DNA of 64,000 nt from Rhytidiadelphus loreus. Lineage: Eukaryota > Streptophyta > Bryopsida > Hypnales > Hylocomiaceae. Numbering within the stretch: position 1 is the stretch's first letter; every line of letters starts with the position of its first letter. Position numbers and translations under genes: made by a program. Location: positions 79,317,093-79,381,092 of the forward strand of contig OX344763.1 of the NCBI GenBank assembly GCA_947034895.1. The letters run 5' to 3'. Below are positions 9,152 to 21,278 of the stretch, one piece after another. The notes below the pieces were generated by a model, which was not told where the DNA came from, did no database searches, and saw nothing but the letters and a program-made list of their open reading frames with translations.

Positions 9152-11323
9152 TTGAAAGTGGCCACCAATAGCATATTTTTCTCGATTCGAAAGTTTGGGA
9201 ATAATTGCAACTTGTTCCACGTGTTTTCTATTTTCAAGGAACGTGGATTTCATGACTTTCTACTTTTCTGGACACTAAAGTACAGGGCACAGTCCTTGCC
9301 CCCACTAATATTTTGTTTCATGAACAAGGCCCTTGAAAGTGGCCACCAATAGCATATTTTTCTCGATTCGAAAGTTTGGGAATAATTGCAACTTGTTCCA
9401 CGTGTTTTCTATTTTCAAGGAACGTGGATTTCATGACTTTCTACTTTTCTGGACACTAAAGTACAAGGCACAGTCCTTGCCCCCACTAATATTTTGTTTC
9501 ATGAACAAGGCCCTTGAAAGTGGCCACCAATAGCATATTTTTTTCGATTCGAAAGTTTGGGAATAATTGCAGCTTGCTCCACGTGTTTTCCATTTTTAAG
9601 GAACGTGGATTTCATGACTTTCTACTTTTCTGGACACTAAAGTACAGGGCACGGTCCTTGCCCCCACTAATATTCTGGTTCGCGAACAAGGTCATTGAAA
9701 GTGGCCACCAATAGCATATTTATTTCGATTCGAAAGTTTGGGAATAATTGCAACTTGCTCCACGAGTTTTCCAATTTTAAGGAACGTGGATTTCATGACT
9801 TTCTACTTTTCTGGACACTAAAGTACAGGGCACAGTCCTTGCCCCCACTAATATTTTGTTTCATGAACAAGGCCCTTGAAAGTGGCCACCAATAGCATAT
9901 TTTTTTCGATTCGAAAGTTTGGGAATAATTGCAACTTGTTCCACGTGTTTTCTATTTTCAAGGAACGTGGATTTCATGACTTTCTACTTTTCTGGACACT
10001 AAAGTACAAGGCACAGTCCTTGCCCCCACTAATATTTTGTTTCATGAACAAGGCCCTTGAAAGTGGCCACCAATAGCATATTTATTTCGATTCGAAAGTT
10101 TGGGAATAATTGCAACTTGCTCCACGAGTTTTCCATTTTTAAGGAACGTGGATTTCATGACTTTCTACTTTTCTGGACACTAAAGTACAGGGCACAGTCC
10201 TTGCCCCCACTAATATTTTGTTTCATGAACAAGGCCCTTGAAAGTGGCCACCAATAGCATATTTTTCTCGATTCGAAAGTTTGGGAATAATTGCAACTTG
10301 TTCCACGTGTTTTCTATTTTCAAGGAACGTGGATTTCATGACTTTCTACTTTTCTGGACACTAAAGTACAGGGCACAGTCCTTGCCCCCACTAATATTTT
10401 GTTTCATGAACAAGGCCCTTGAAAGTGGCCACCAATAGCATATTTTTCTCGATTCGAAAGTTTGGGAATAATTGCAACTTGTTCCACGTGTTTTCTATTT
10501 TCAAGGAACGTGGATTTCATGACTTTCTACTTTTCTGGACACTAAAGTACAAGGCACAGTCCTTGCCCCCACTAATATTTTGTTTCATGAACAAGGCCCT
10601 TGAAAGTGGCCACCAATAGCATATTTTTTTCGATTCGAAAGTTTGGGAATAATTGCAGCTTGCTCCACGTGTTTTCCATTTTTAAGGAACGTGGATTTCA
10701 TGACTTTCTACTTTTCTGGACACTAAAGTACAGGGCACGGTCCTTGCCCCCACTAATATTCTGGTTCGCGAACAAGGTCATTGAAAGTGGCCACCAATAG
10801 CATATTTATTTCGATTCGAAAGTTTGGGAATAATTGCAACTTGCTCCACGAGTTTTCCAATTTTAAGGAACGTGGATTTCATGACTTTCTACTTTTCTGG
10901 ACACTAAAGTACAGGGCACAGTCCTTGCCCCCACTAATATTTTGTTTCATGAACAAGGCCCTTGAAAGTGGCCACCAATAGCATATTTTTCTCGATTCGA
11001 AAGTTTGGGAATAATTGCAACTTGTTCCACGTGTTTTCTATTTTCAAGGAACGTGGATTTCATGACTTTCTACTTTTCTGGACACTAAAGTACAAGGCAC
11101 AGTCCTTGCCCCCACTAATATTTTGTTTCATGAACAAGGCCCTTGAAAGTGGCCACCAATAGCATATTTATTTCGATTCGAAAGTTTGGGAATAATTGCA
11201 ACTTGCTCCACGAGTTTTCCAATTTTAAGGAACGTGGATTTCATGACTTTCTACTTTTCTGGACACTAAAGTACAGGGCACAGTCCTTGCCCCCACTAAT
11301 ATTTTGTTTCATGAACAAGGCCC
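9152..11323. repeat. Tandem pair of 6-mer HORs (1086 bp each)
   Basis: 9152-10237 and 10238-11323 have the same monomer order: V with ACAGGGC, V with ACAAGGC, the GTTCGCGAAC type, E, V, E. Small differences exist, for example CCATTTTTAAGG versus CCAATTTTAAGG in the last E unit. Confidence 0.75.
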
Positions 11324-13676
11324 TTGAAAGTGGCCACCAATAGCATATTTTTCTCGATTCGAAAGTTTGGGAATAATTGCAACTTGTTCCACGTGTTTTC
11401 TATTTTCAAGGAACGTGGATTTCATGACTTTCTACTTTTCTGGACACTAAAGTACAAGGCACAGTCCTTGCCCCCACTAATATTTTGTTTCATGAACAAG
11501 GCCCTTGAAAGTGGCCACCAATAGCATATTTATTTCGATTCGAAAGTTTGGGAATAATTGCAACTTGCTGCACGAGTTTTCCAATCTTAAGGAACGTGGA
11601 TTTCATGAGTTTCTACTTTTCTGGACACTAAAGTACAGGGCACAGTCCTTGCCCCCACTAATATTTTCTTTCATGAACAAGGCCCTTGAAAGTGGCCACC
11701 AATAGCATATTTTTTTCGATTCGAAAGTTTGGGAATAATTGCAACTTGCTACACGAGTTTTCCAATTTTAAGGAACGTGGATTTCATGACTTTCTACTTT
11801 TCTGGACACTAAAGTACAGGGCACAGTCCTTGCCCCCACTAATATTTTGTTTCATGAACAAGGCCCTTGAAAGTGGCCACCAATAGCATATTTATTTCGA
11901 TTCGAAAGTTTGGGAATAATTGCAACTTGCTCCACGAGTTTTCCAATTTTAAGGAACGTGGATTTCATGACTTTCTACTTTTCTGGACACTAAAGTACAG
12001 GGCACAGTCCTTGCCCCCACTAATATTTTGTTTCATGAACAAGGCCCTTGAAAGTGGCCACCAATAGCATATTTTTCTCGATTCGAAAGTTTGGGAATAA
12101 TTGCAACTTGTTCCACGTGTTTTCTATTTTCAAGGAACGTGGATTTCATGACTTTCTACTTTTCTGGACACTAAAGTACAGGGCACAGTCCTTGCCCCCA
12201 CTAATATTTTGTTTCATGAACAAGGCCCTTGAAAGTGGCCACCAATAGCATATTTTTCTCGATTCGAAAGTTTGGGAATAATTGCAACTTGTTCCACGTG
12301 TTTTCTATTTTCAAGGAACGTGGATTTCATGACTTTCTACTTTTCTGGACACTAAAGTACAAGGCACAGTCCTTGCCCCCACTAATATTTTGTTTCATGA
12401 ACAAGGCCCTTGAAAGTGGCCACCAATAGCATATTTTTTTCGATTCGAAAGTTTGGGAATAATTGCAGCTTGCTCCACGTGTTTTCCATTTTTAAGGAAC
12501 GTGGATTTCATGACTTTCTACTTTTCTGGACACTAAAGTACAGGGCACGGTCCTTGCCCCCACTAATATTCTGGTTCGCGAACAAGGTCATTGAAAGTGG
12601 CCACCAATAGCATATTTATTTCGATTCGAAAGTTTGGGAATAATTGCAACTTGCTCCACGAGTTTTCCAATTTTAAGGAACGTGGATTTCATGACTTTCT
12701 ACTTTTCTGGACACTAAAGTACAAGGCACAGTCCTTGCCCCCACTAATATTTTGTTTCATGAACAAGGCCCTTGAAAGTGGCCACCAATAGCATATTTTT
12801 CTCGATTCGAAAGTTTGGGAATAATTGCAACTTGTTCCACGTGTTTTCTATTTTCAAGGAACGTGGATTTCATGACTTTCTACTTTTCTGGACACTAAAG
12901 TACAAGGCACAGTCCTTGCCCCCACTAATATTTTGTTTCATGAACAAGGCCCTTGAAAGTGGCCACCAATAGCATATTTATTTCGATTCGAAAGTTTGGG
13001 AATAATTGCAACTTGCTCCACGAGTTTTCCAATTTTAAGGAACGTGGATTTCATGACTTTCTACTTTTCTGGACACTAAAGTACAAGGCACAGTCCTTGC
13101 CCCCACTAATATTTTGTTTCATGAACAAGGCCCTTGAAAGTGGCCACCAATAGCATATTTTTCTCGATTCGAAAGTTTGGGAATAATTGCAACTTGTTCC
13201 ACGTGTTTTCTATTTTCAAGGAACGTGGATTTCATGACTTTCTACTTTTCTGGACACTAAAGTACAAGGCACAGTCCTTGCCCCCACTAATATTTTGTTT
13301 CATGAACAAGGCCCTTGAAAGTGGCCACCAATAGCATATTTATTTCGATTCGAAAGTTTGGGAATAATTGCAACTTGCTGCACGAGTTTTCCAATCTTAA
13401 GGAACGTGGATTTCATGAGTTTCTACTTTTCTGGACACTAAAGTACAGGGCACAGTCCTTGCCCCCACTAATATTTTCTTTCATGAACAAGGCCCTTGAA
13501 AGTGGCCACCAATAGCATATTTTTTTCGATTCGAAAGTTTGGGAATAATTGCAACTTGCTACACGAGTTTTCCAATTTTAAGGAACGTGGATTTCATGAC
13601 TTTCTACTTTTCTGGACACTAAAGTACAGGGCACAGTCCTTGCCCCCACTAATATTTTGTTTCATGAACAAGGCCC
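10238..13676. repeat. 10-mer HOR, two copies (offset 1810 bp)
   Basis: The nine-monomer series 10238-11866 recurs in order at 12048-13676, including the rare TTTTCTTTCATGAAC ending near 11670 and 13480. The second copy has ACAAGGCACAG replacing ACAGGGCACAG in two E units, which suggests conversion after duplication. Confidence 0.78.
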
Positions 13677-14762
13677 TTGAAAGTGGCCACCAATAGCATA
13701 TTTTTCTCGATTCGAAAGTTTGGGAATAATTGCAACTTGTTCCACGTGTTTTCTATTTTCAAGGAACGTGGATTTCATGACTTTCTACTTTTCTGGACAC
13801 TAAAGTACAAGGCACAGTCCTTGCCCCCACTAATATTTTGTTTCATGAACAAGGCCCTTGAAAGTGGCCACCAATAGCATATTTATTTCGATTCGAAAGT
13901 TTGGGAATAATTGCAACTTGCTACACGAGTTTTCCAATTTTAAGGAACGTGGATTTCATGACTTTCTACTTTTCTGGACACTAAAGTACAGGACACAGTC
14001 CTTGCCCCCACTAATATTTTGTTTCATGAACAAGGCCCTTGAAAGTGGCCACCAATAGCATATTTTTCTCGATTCGAAAGTTTGGGAATAATTGCAACTT
14101 GTTCCACGTGTTTTCTATTTTCAAGGAACGTGGATTTCATGACTTTCTACTTTTCTGGACACTAAAGTACAAGGCACAGTCCTTGCCCCCACTAATATTT
14201 TGTTTCATGAACAAGGCCCTTGAAAGTGGCCACCAATAGCATATTTATTTCGATTCGAAAGTTTGGGAATAATTGCAACTTGCTGCACGAGTTTTCCAAT
14301 CTTAAGGAACGTGTATTTCATGAGTTTCTACTTTTCTGGACACTAAAGTACAGGGCACAGTCCTTGCCCCCACTAATATTTTGTTTCATGAACAAGGCCC
14401 TTGAAAGTGGCCACCAATAGCATATTTTTCTCGATTCGAAAGTTTGGGAATAATTGCAACTTGTTCCACGTGTTTTCTATTTTCAAGGAACGTGGATTTC
14501 ATGACTTTCTACTTTTCTGGACACTAAAGTACAAGGCACAGTCCTTGCCCCCACTAATATTTTGTTTCATGAACAAGGCCCTTGAAAGTGGCCACCAATA
14601 GCATATTTATTTCGATTCGAAAGTTTGGGAATAATTGCAACTTGCTACACGAGTTTTCCAATTTTAAGGAACGTGGATTTCATGACTTTCTACTTTTCTG
14701 GACACTAAAGTACAGGGCACAGTCCTTGCCCCCACTAATATTTTGTTTCATGAACAAGGCCC
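13677..14762. repeat. Six-monomer block, copy 2 (offset 5973 bp)
   Basis: Shares ACAGGACACAG (near 13990) and AACGTGTATTTC (near 14309) with the block at 7704-8789. Confidence 0.75.
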
Positions 14763-17296
14763 TTGAAAGTGGCCACCAATAGCATATTTTTCTCGATTCG
14801 AAAGTTTGGGAATAATTGCAACTTGTTCCACGTGTTTTCTATTTTCAAGGAACGTGGATTTCATGAGTTTCTACTTTTCTGGACACTAAAGTACAGGGCA
14901 CAGTCCTTGCCCCCACTAATATTTTGTTTCATGAACAAGGCCCTTGAAAGTGGCCACCAATAGCATATTTTTCTCGATTCGAAAGTTTGGGAATAATTGC
15001 AACTTGTTCCACGTGTTTTCTATTTTCAAGGAACGTGGATTTCATGACTTTCTACTTTTCTGGACACTAAAGTACAACGCACAGTCCTTGCCCCCACTAA
15101 TATTTTGTTTCATGAACAAGGCCCTTGAAAGTGGCCACCAATAGCATATTTATTTCGATTCGAAAGTTTGGGAATAATTGCAGCTTGCTCCACGTGTTTT
15201 CCATTTTTAAGGAACGTGGATTTCATGACTTTCTACTTTTCTGGACACTAAAGTACAGGGCACGGTCCTTGCCCCCACTAATATTCTGGTTCGCGAACAA
15301 GGTCATTGAAAGTGGCCACCAATAGCATATTTATTTCGATTCGAAAGTTTGGGAATAATTGCAACTTGCTCCACGAGTTTTCCAATTTTAAGGAACGTGG
15401 ATTTCATGACTTTCTACTTTTCTGGACACTAAAGTACAGGGCACAGTCCTTGCCCCCACTAATATTTTGTTTCATGAACAAGGCCCTTGAAAGTGGCCAC
15501 CAATAGCATATTTTTCTCGATTCGAAAGTTTGGGAATAATTGCAACTTGTTCCACGTGTTTTCTATTTTCAAGGAACGTGGATTTCATGACTTTCTACTT
15601 TTCTGGACACTAAAGTACAAGGCACAGTCCTTGCCCCCACTAATATTTTGTTTCATGAACAAGGCCCTTGAAAGTGGCCACCAATAGCATATTTATTTCG
15701 ATTCGAAAGTTTGGGAATAATTGCAACTTGCTGCACGAGTTTTCCAATCTTAAGGAACGTGGATTTCATGAGTTTCTACTTTTCTGGACACTAAAGTAGA
15801 GGGCACAGTCCTTGCCCCCATTAATATTTTCTTTCATGAACAAGGCCCTTGAAAGTGGCCACCAATAGCATATTTTTTTCGATTCGAAAGTTTGGGAATA
15901 ATTGCAACTTGCTACACGAGTTTTCCAATTTTAAGGAACGTGGATTTCATGAGTTTCTACTTTTCTGGACACTAAAGTACAAGGCACAGTCCTTGCCCCC
16001 ACTAATATTTTGTTTCATGAACAAGGCCCTTGAAAGTGGCCACCAATAGCATATTTTCTTCAATTCGAAAGTTTGGGAATAATTGCAACTTTCTCCACGA
16101 GTTTTCCAATTTTAAGGAACGTGGATTTCATGACTTTCTACTTTTCTGGACACTAAAGTACAGGGCACAGTCCTTGCCCCCACTAATATTTTGTTTCATG
16201 AACAAGGCCCTTGAAAGTGGCCACCAATAGCATATTTATTTCGATTCGAAAGTTTGGGAATAATTGCAACTTGCTACACGAGTTTTCCAATTTTAAGGAA
16301 CGTGGATTTCATGACTTTCTACTTTTCTGGACACTAAAGTACAGGGCACGGTCCTTGCCCCCACTAATATTCTGGTTCGCGAACAAGGTCATTGAAAGTG
16401 GCCACCAATAGCATATTTATTTCGATTCGAAAGTTTGGGAATAATTGCAACTTGCTCCACGAGTTTTCCAATTTTAAGGAACGTGGATTTCATGACTTTC
16501 TACTTTTCTGGATACTAAAGTACAGGGCACAGTCCTTGCCCCCACTAATATTTTGTTTCATGAACAAGGCCCTTGAAAGTGGCCACCAATAGCATATTTT
16601 TCTCGATTCGAAAGTTTGGGAATAATTGCAACTTGTTCCACGTGTTTTCTATTTTCAAGGAACGTGGATTTCATGACTTTCTACTTTTCTGGACACTAAA
16701 GTACAAGGCACAGTCCTTGCCCCCACTAATATTTTGTTTCATGAACAAGGCCCTTGAAAGTGGCCACCAATAGCATATTTATTTCGATTCGAAAGTTTGG
16801 GAATAATTGCAACTTGCTACACGAGTTTTCCAATCTTAAGGAACGTGGATTTCATGAGTTTCTACTTTTCTGGACACTAAAGTACAGGGCACAGTCCTTG
16901 CCCCCACTAATATTTTGTTTCATGAACAAGGCCCTTGAAAGTGGCCACCAATAGCATATTTTTTTCGATTCGAAAGTTTGGGAATAATTGCAGCTTGCTC
17001 CACGTGTTTTCCATTTTTAAGAAACGTGGATTTCATGACTTTCTACTTTTCTGGACACTAAAGTACAGCGCACGGTCCTTGCCCCCACTAATATTCTGGT
17101 TCGCGAACAAGGTCATTGAAAGTGGCCACCAATAGCATATTTATTTCGATTCGAAAGTTTGGGAATAATTGCAACTTGCTACACGAGTTTTCCAATCTTA
17201 AGGAACGTGGATTTCATGAGTTTCTACTTTTCTGGACACTAAAGTACAGGGCACAGTCCTTGCCCCCACTAATATTTTGTTTCATGAACAAGGCCC
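14582..17296. repeat. 15-monomer segmental duplication, copy 1 (offset 3982 bp)
   Basis: It matches 18564-21278 monomer for monomer. Shared private variants include TTTTCTTCAATTCG, CTGGATACTAAAG, TTTAAGAAACGTGG and ACAACGCACAG. Differences I noticed are GAGTTTC versus GACTTTC in the second monomer and AAGTAGAGGG versus AAGTACAGGG near 15807. Confidence 0.85.
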
Positions 17297-18563
17297 TTGA
17301 AAGTGGCCACCAATAGCATATTTTTTTCGATTCGAAAGTTTGGGAATAATTGCAACTTTCTCCACGAGTTTTCCAATTTTAAGGAACGTGGATTTCATGA
17401 CTTTCTACTTTTCTGGACACTAAAGTACAGGACACAGTCCTTGCCCCCACTAATATTTTGTTTCATGAACAAGGCCCTTGAAAGTGGCCACCAATAGCAT
17501 ATTTTTCTCGATTCGAAAGTTTGGGAATAATTGCAACTTGTTCCACGTGTTTTCTATTTTCAAGGAACGTGGATTTCATGACTTTCTACTTTTCTGGACA
17601 CTAAAGTACAAGGCACAGTCCTTGCCCCCACTAATATTTTGTTTCATGAACAAGGCCCTTGAAAGTGGCCACCAATAGCATATTTTTTTCGATTCGAAAG
17701 TTTGGGAATAATTGCAACTTGATGCACGAGTTTTCCAATCTTAAGGAACGTGTATTTCATGAGTTTCTACTTTTCTGGACACTAAAGTACAGGGCACAGT
17801 CCTTGCCCCCACTAATATTTTGTTTCATGAACAAGGCCCTTGAAAGTGGCCACCAATAGCATATTTTTCTCGATTCGAAAGTTTGGGAATAATTGCAACT
17901 TGTTCCACGTGTTTTCTATTTTCAAGGAACGTGGATTTCATGACTTTCTACTTTTCTGGACACTAAAGTACAAGGCACAGTCCTTGCCCCCACTAATATT
18001 TTGTTTCATGAACAAGGCCCTTGAAAGTGGCCACCAATAGCATATTTATTTCGATTCGAAAGTTTGGGAATAATTGCAACTTGATGCACGAGTTTTCCAA
18101 TCTTAAGGAACGTGTATTTCATGAGTTTCTACTTTTCTGGACACTAAAGTACAGGGCACAGTCCTTGCCCCCACTAATATTTTGTTTCATGAACAAGGCC
18201 CTTGAAAGTGGCCACCAATAGCATATTTTTTTCGATTCGAAAGTTTGGGAATAATTGCAACTTTCTCCACGAGTTTTCCAATTTTAAGGAACGTGGATTT
18301 CATGACTTTCTACTTTTCTGGACACTAAAGTACAGGACACAGTCCTTGCCCCCACTAATATTTTGTTTCATGAACAAGGCCCTTGAAAGTGGCCACCAAT
18401 AGCATATTTTTCTCGATTCGAAAGTTTGGGAATAATTGCAACTTGCTCCACGAGTTTTCCAATCTTAAGGAACGTGTATTTCATGAGTTTCTACTTTTCT
18501 GGACACTAAAGTACAGGGCACAGTCCTTGCCCCCACTAATATTTTGTTTCATGAACAAGGCCC

Positions 18564-21278
18564 TTGAAAGTGGCCACCAATAGCATATTTATTTCGATTC
18601 GAAAGTTTGGGAATAATTGCAACTTGCTACACGAGTTTTCCAATTTTAAGGAACGTGGATTTCATGACTTTCTACTTTTCTGGACACTAAAGTACAGGGC
18701 ACAGTCCTTGCCCCCACTAATATTTTGTTTCATGAACAAGGCCCTTGAAAGTGGCCACCAATAGCATATTTTTCTCGATTCGAAAGTTTGGGAATAATTG
18801 CAACTTGTTCCACGTGTTTTCTATTTTCAAGGAACGTGGATTTCATGACTTTCTACTTTTCTGGACACTAAAGTACAGGGCACAGTCCTTGCCCCCACTA
18901 ATATTTTGTTTCATGAACAAGGCCCTTGAAAGTGGCCACCAATAGCATATTTTTCTCGATTCGAAAGTTTGGGAATAATTGCAACTTGTTCCACGTGTTT
19001 TCTATTTTCAAGGAACGTGGATTTCATGACTTTCTACTTTTCTGGACACTAAAGTACAACGCACAGTCCTTGCCCCCACTAATATTTTGTTTCATGAACA
19101 AGGCCCTTGAAAGTGGCCACCAATAGCATATTTATTTCGATTCGAAAGTTTGGGAATAATTGCAGCTTGCTCCACGTGTTTTCCATTTTTAAGGAACGTG
19201 GATTTCATGACTTTCTACTTTTCTGGACACTAAAGTACAGGGCACGGTCCTTGCCCCCACTAATATTCTGGTTCGCGAACAAGGTCATTGAAAGTGGCCA
19301 CCAATAGCATATTTATTTCGATTCGAAAGTTTGGGAATAATTGCAACTTGCTCCACGAGTTTTCCAATTTTAAGGAACGTGGATTTCATGACTTTCTACT
19401 TTTCTGGACACTAAAGTACAGGGCACAGTCCTTGCCCCCACTAATATTTTGTTTCATGAACAAGGCCCTTGAAAGTGGCCACCAATAGCATATTTTTCTC
19501 GATTCGAAAGTTTGGGAATAATTGCAACTTGTTCCACGTGTTTTCTATTTTCAAGGAACGTGGATTTCATGACTTTCTACTTTTCTGGACACTAAAGTAC
19601 AAGGCACAGTCCTTGCCCCCACTAATATTTTGTTTCATGAACAAGGCCCTTGAAAGTGGCCACCAATAGCATATTTATTTCGATTCGAAAGTTTGGGAAT
19701 AATTGCAACTTGCTGCACGAGTTTTCCAATCTTAAGGAACGTGGATTTCATGAGTTTCTACTTTTCTGGACACTAAAGTACAGGGCACAGTCCTTGCCCC
19801 CATTAATATTTTCTTTCATGAACAAGGCCCTTGAAAGTGGCCACCAATAGCATATTTTTTTCGATTCGAAAGTTTGGGAATAATTGCAACTTGCTACACG
19901 AGTTTTCCAATTTTAAGGAACGTGGATTTCATGAGTTTCTACTTTTCTGGACACTAAAGTACAAGGCACAGTCCTTGCCCCCACTAATATTTTGTTTCAT
20001 GAACAAGGCCCTTGAAAGTGGCCACCAATAGCATATTTTCTTCAATTCGAAAGTTTGGGAATAATTGCAACTTTCTCCACGAGTTTTCCAATTTTAAGGA
20101 ACGTGGATTTCATGACTTTCTACTTTTCTGGACACTAAAGTACAGGGCACAGTCCTTGCCCCCACTAATATTTTGTTTCATGAACAAGGCCCTTGAAAGT
20201 GGCCACCAATAGCATATTTATTTCGATTCGAAAGTTTGGGAATAATTGCAACTTGCTACACGAGTTTTCCAATTTTAAGGAACGTGGATTTCATGACTTT
20301 CTACTTTTCTGGACACTAAAGTACAGGGCACGGTCCTTGCCCCCACTAATATTCTGGTTCGCGAACAAGGTCATTGAAAGTGGCCACCAATAGCATATTT
20401 ATTTCGATTCGAAAGTTTGGGAATAATTGCAACTTGCTCCACGAGTTTTCCAATTTTAAGGAACGTGGATTTCATGACTTTCTACTTTTCTGGATACTAA
20501 AGTACAGGGCACAGTCCTTGCCCCCACTAATATTTTGTTTCATGAACAAGGCCCTTGAAAGTGGCCACCAATAGCATATTTTTCTCGATTCGAAAGTTTG
20601 GGAATAATTGCAACTTGTTCCACGTGTTTTCTATTTTCAAGGAACGTGGATTTCATGACTTTCTACTTTTCTGGACACTAAAGTACAAGGCACAGTCCTT
20701 GCCCCCACTAATATTTTGTTTCATGAACAAGGCCCTTGAAAGTGGCCACCAATAGCATATTTATTTCGATTCGAAAGTTTGGGAATAATTGCAACTTGCT
20801 ACACGAGTTTTCCAATCTTAAGGAACGTGGATTTCATGAGTTTCTACTTTTCTGGACACTAAAGTACAGGGCACAGTCCTTGCCCCCACTAATATTTTGT
20901 TTCATGAACAAGGCCCTTGAAAGTGGCCACCAATAGCATATTTTTTTCGATTCGAAAGTTTGGGAATAATTGCAGCTTGCTCCACGTGTTTTCCATTTTT
21001 AAGAAACGTGGATTTCATGACTTTCTACTTTTCTGGACACTAAAGTACAGCGCACGGTCCTTGCCCCCACTAATATTCTGGTTCGCGAACAAGGTCATTG
21101 AAAGTGGCCACCAATAGCATATTTATTTCGATTCGAAAGTTTGGGAATAATTGCAACTTGCTACACGAGTTTTCCAATCTTAAGGAACGTGGATTTCATG
21201 AGTTTCTACTTTTCTGGACACTAAAGTACAGGGCACAGTCCTTGCCCCCACTAATATTTTGTTTCATGAACAAGGCCC
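18564..21278. repeat. 15-monomer segmental duplication, copy 2 (offset 3982 bp)
   Basis: Copy of 14582-17296. The seven monomers between the copies (17297-18563) are a different local series rich in AACGTGTATTTC and CTTGATGCACGAG variants. Confidence 0.85.

Noticed and set aside
14582..21278. Assembly collapse or false duplication as the explanation for near-identical blocks
   Set aside because: It cannot be excluded without reads, but the copies carry distinguishing substitutions and different flanks, so I treat the duplications as real while flagging the check.
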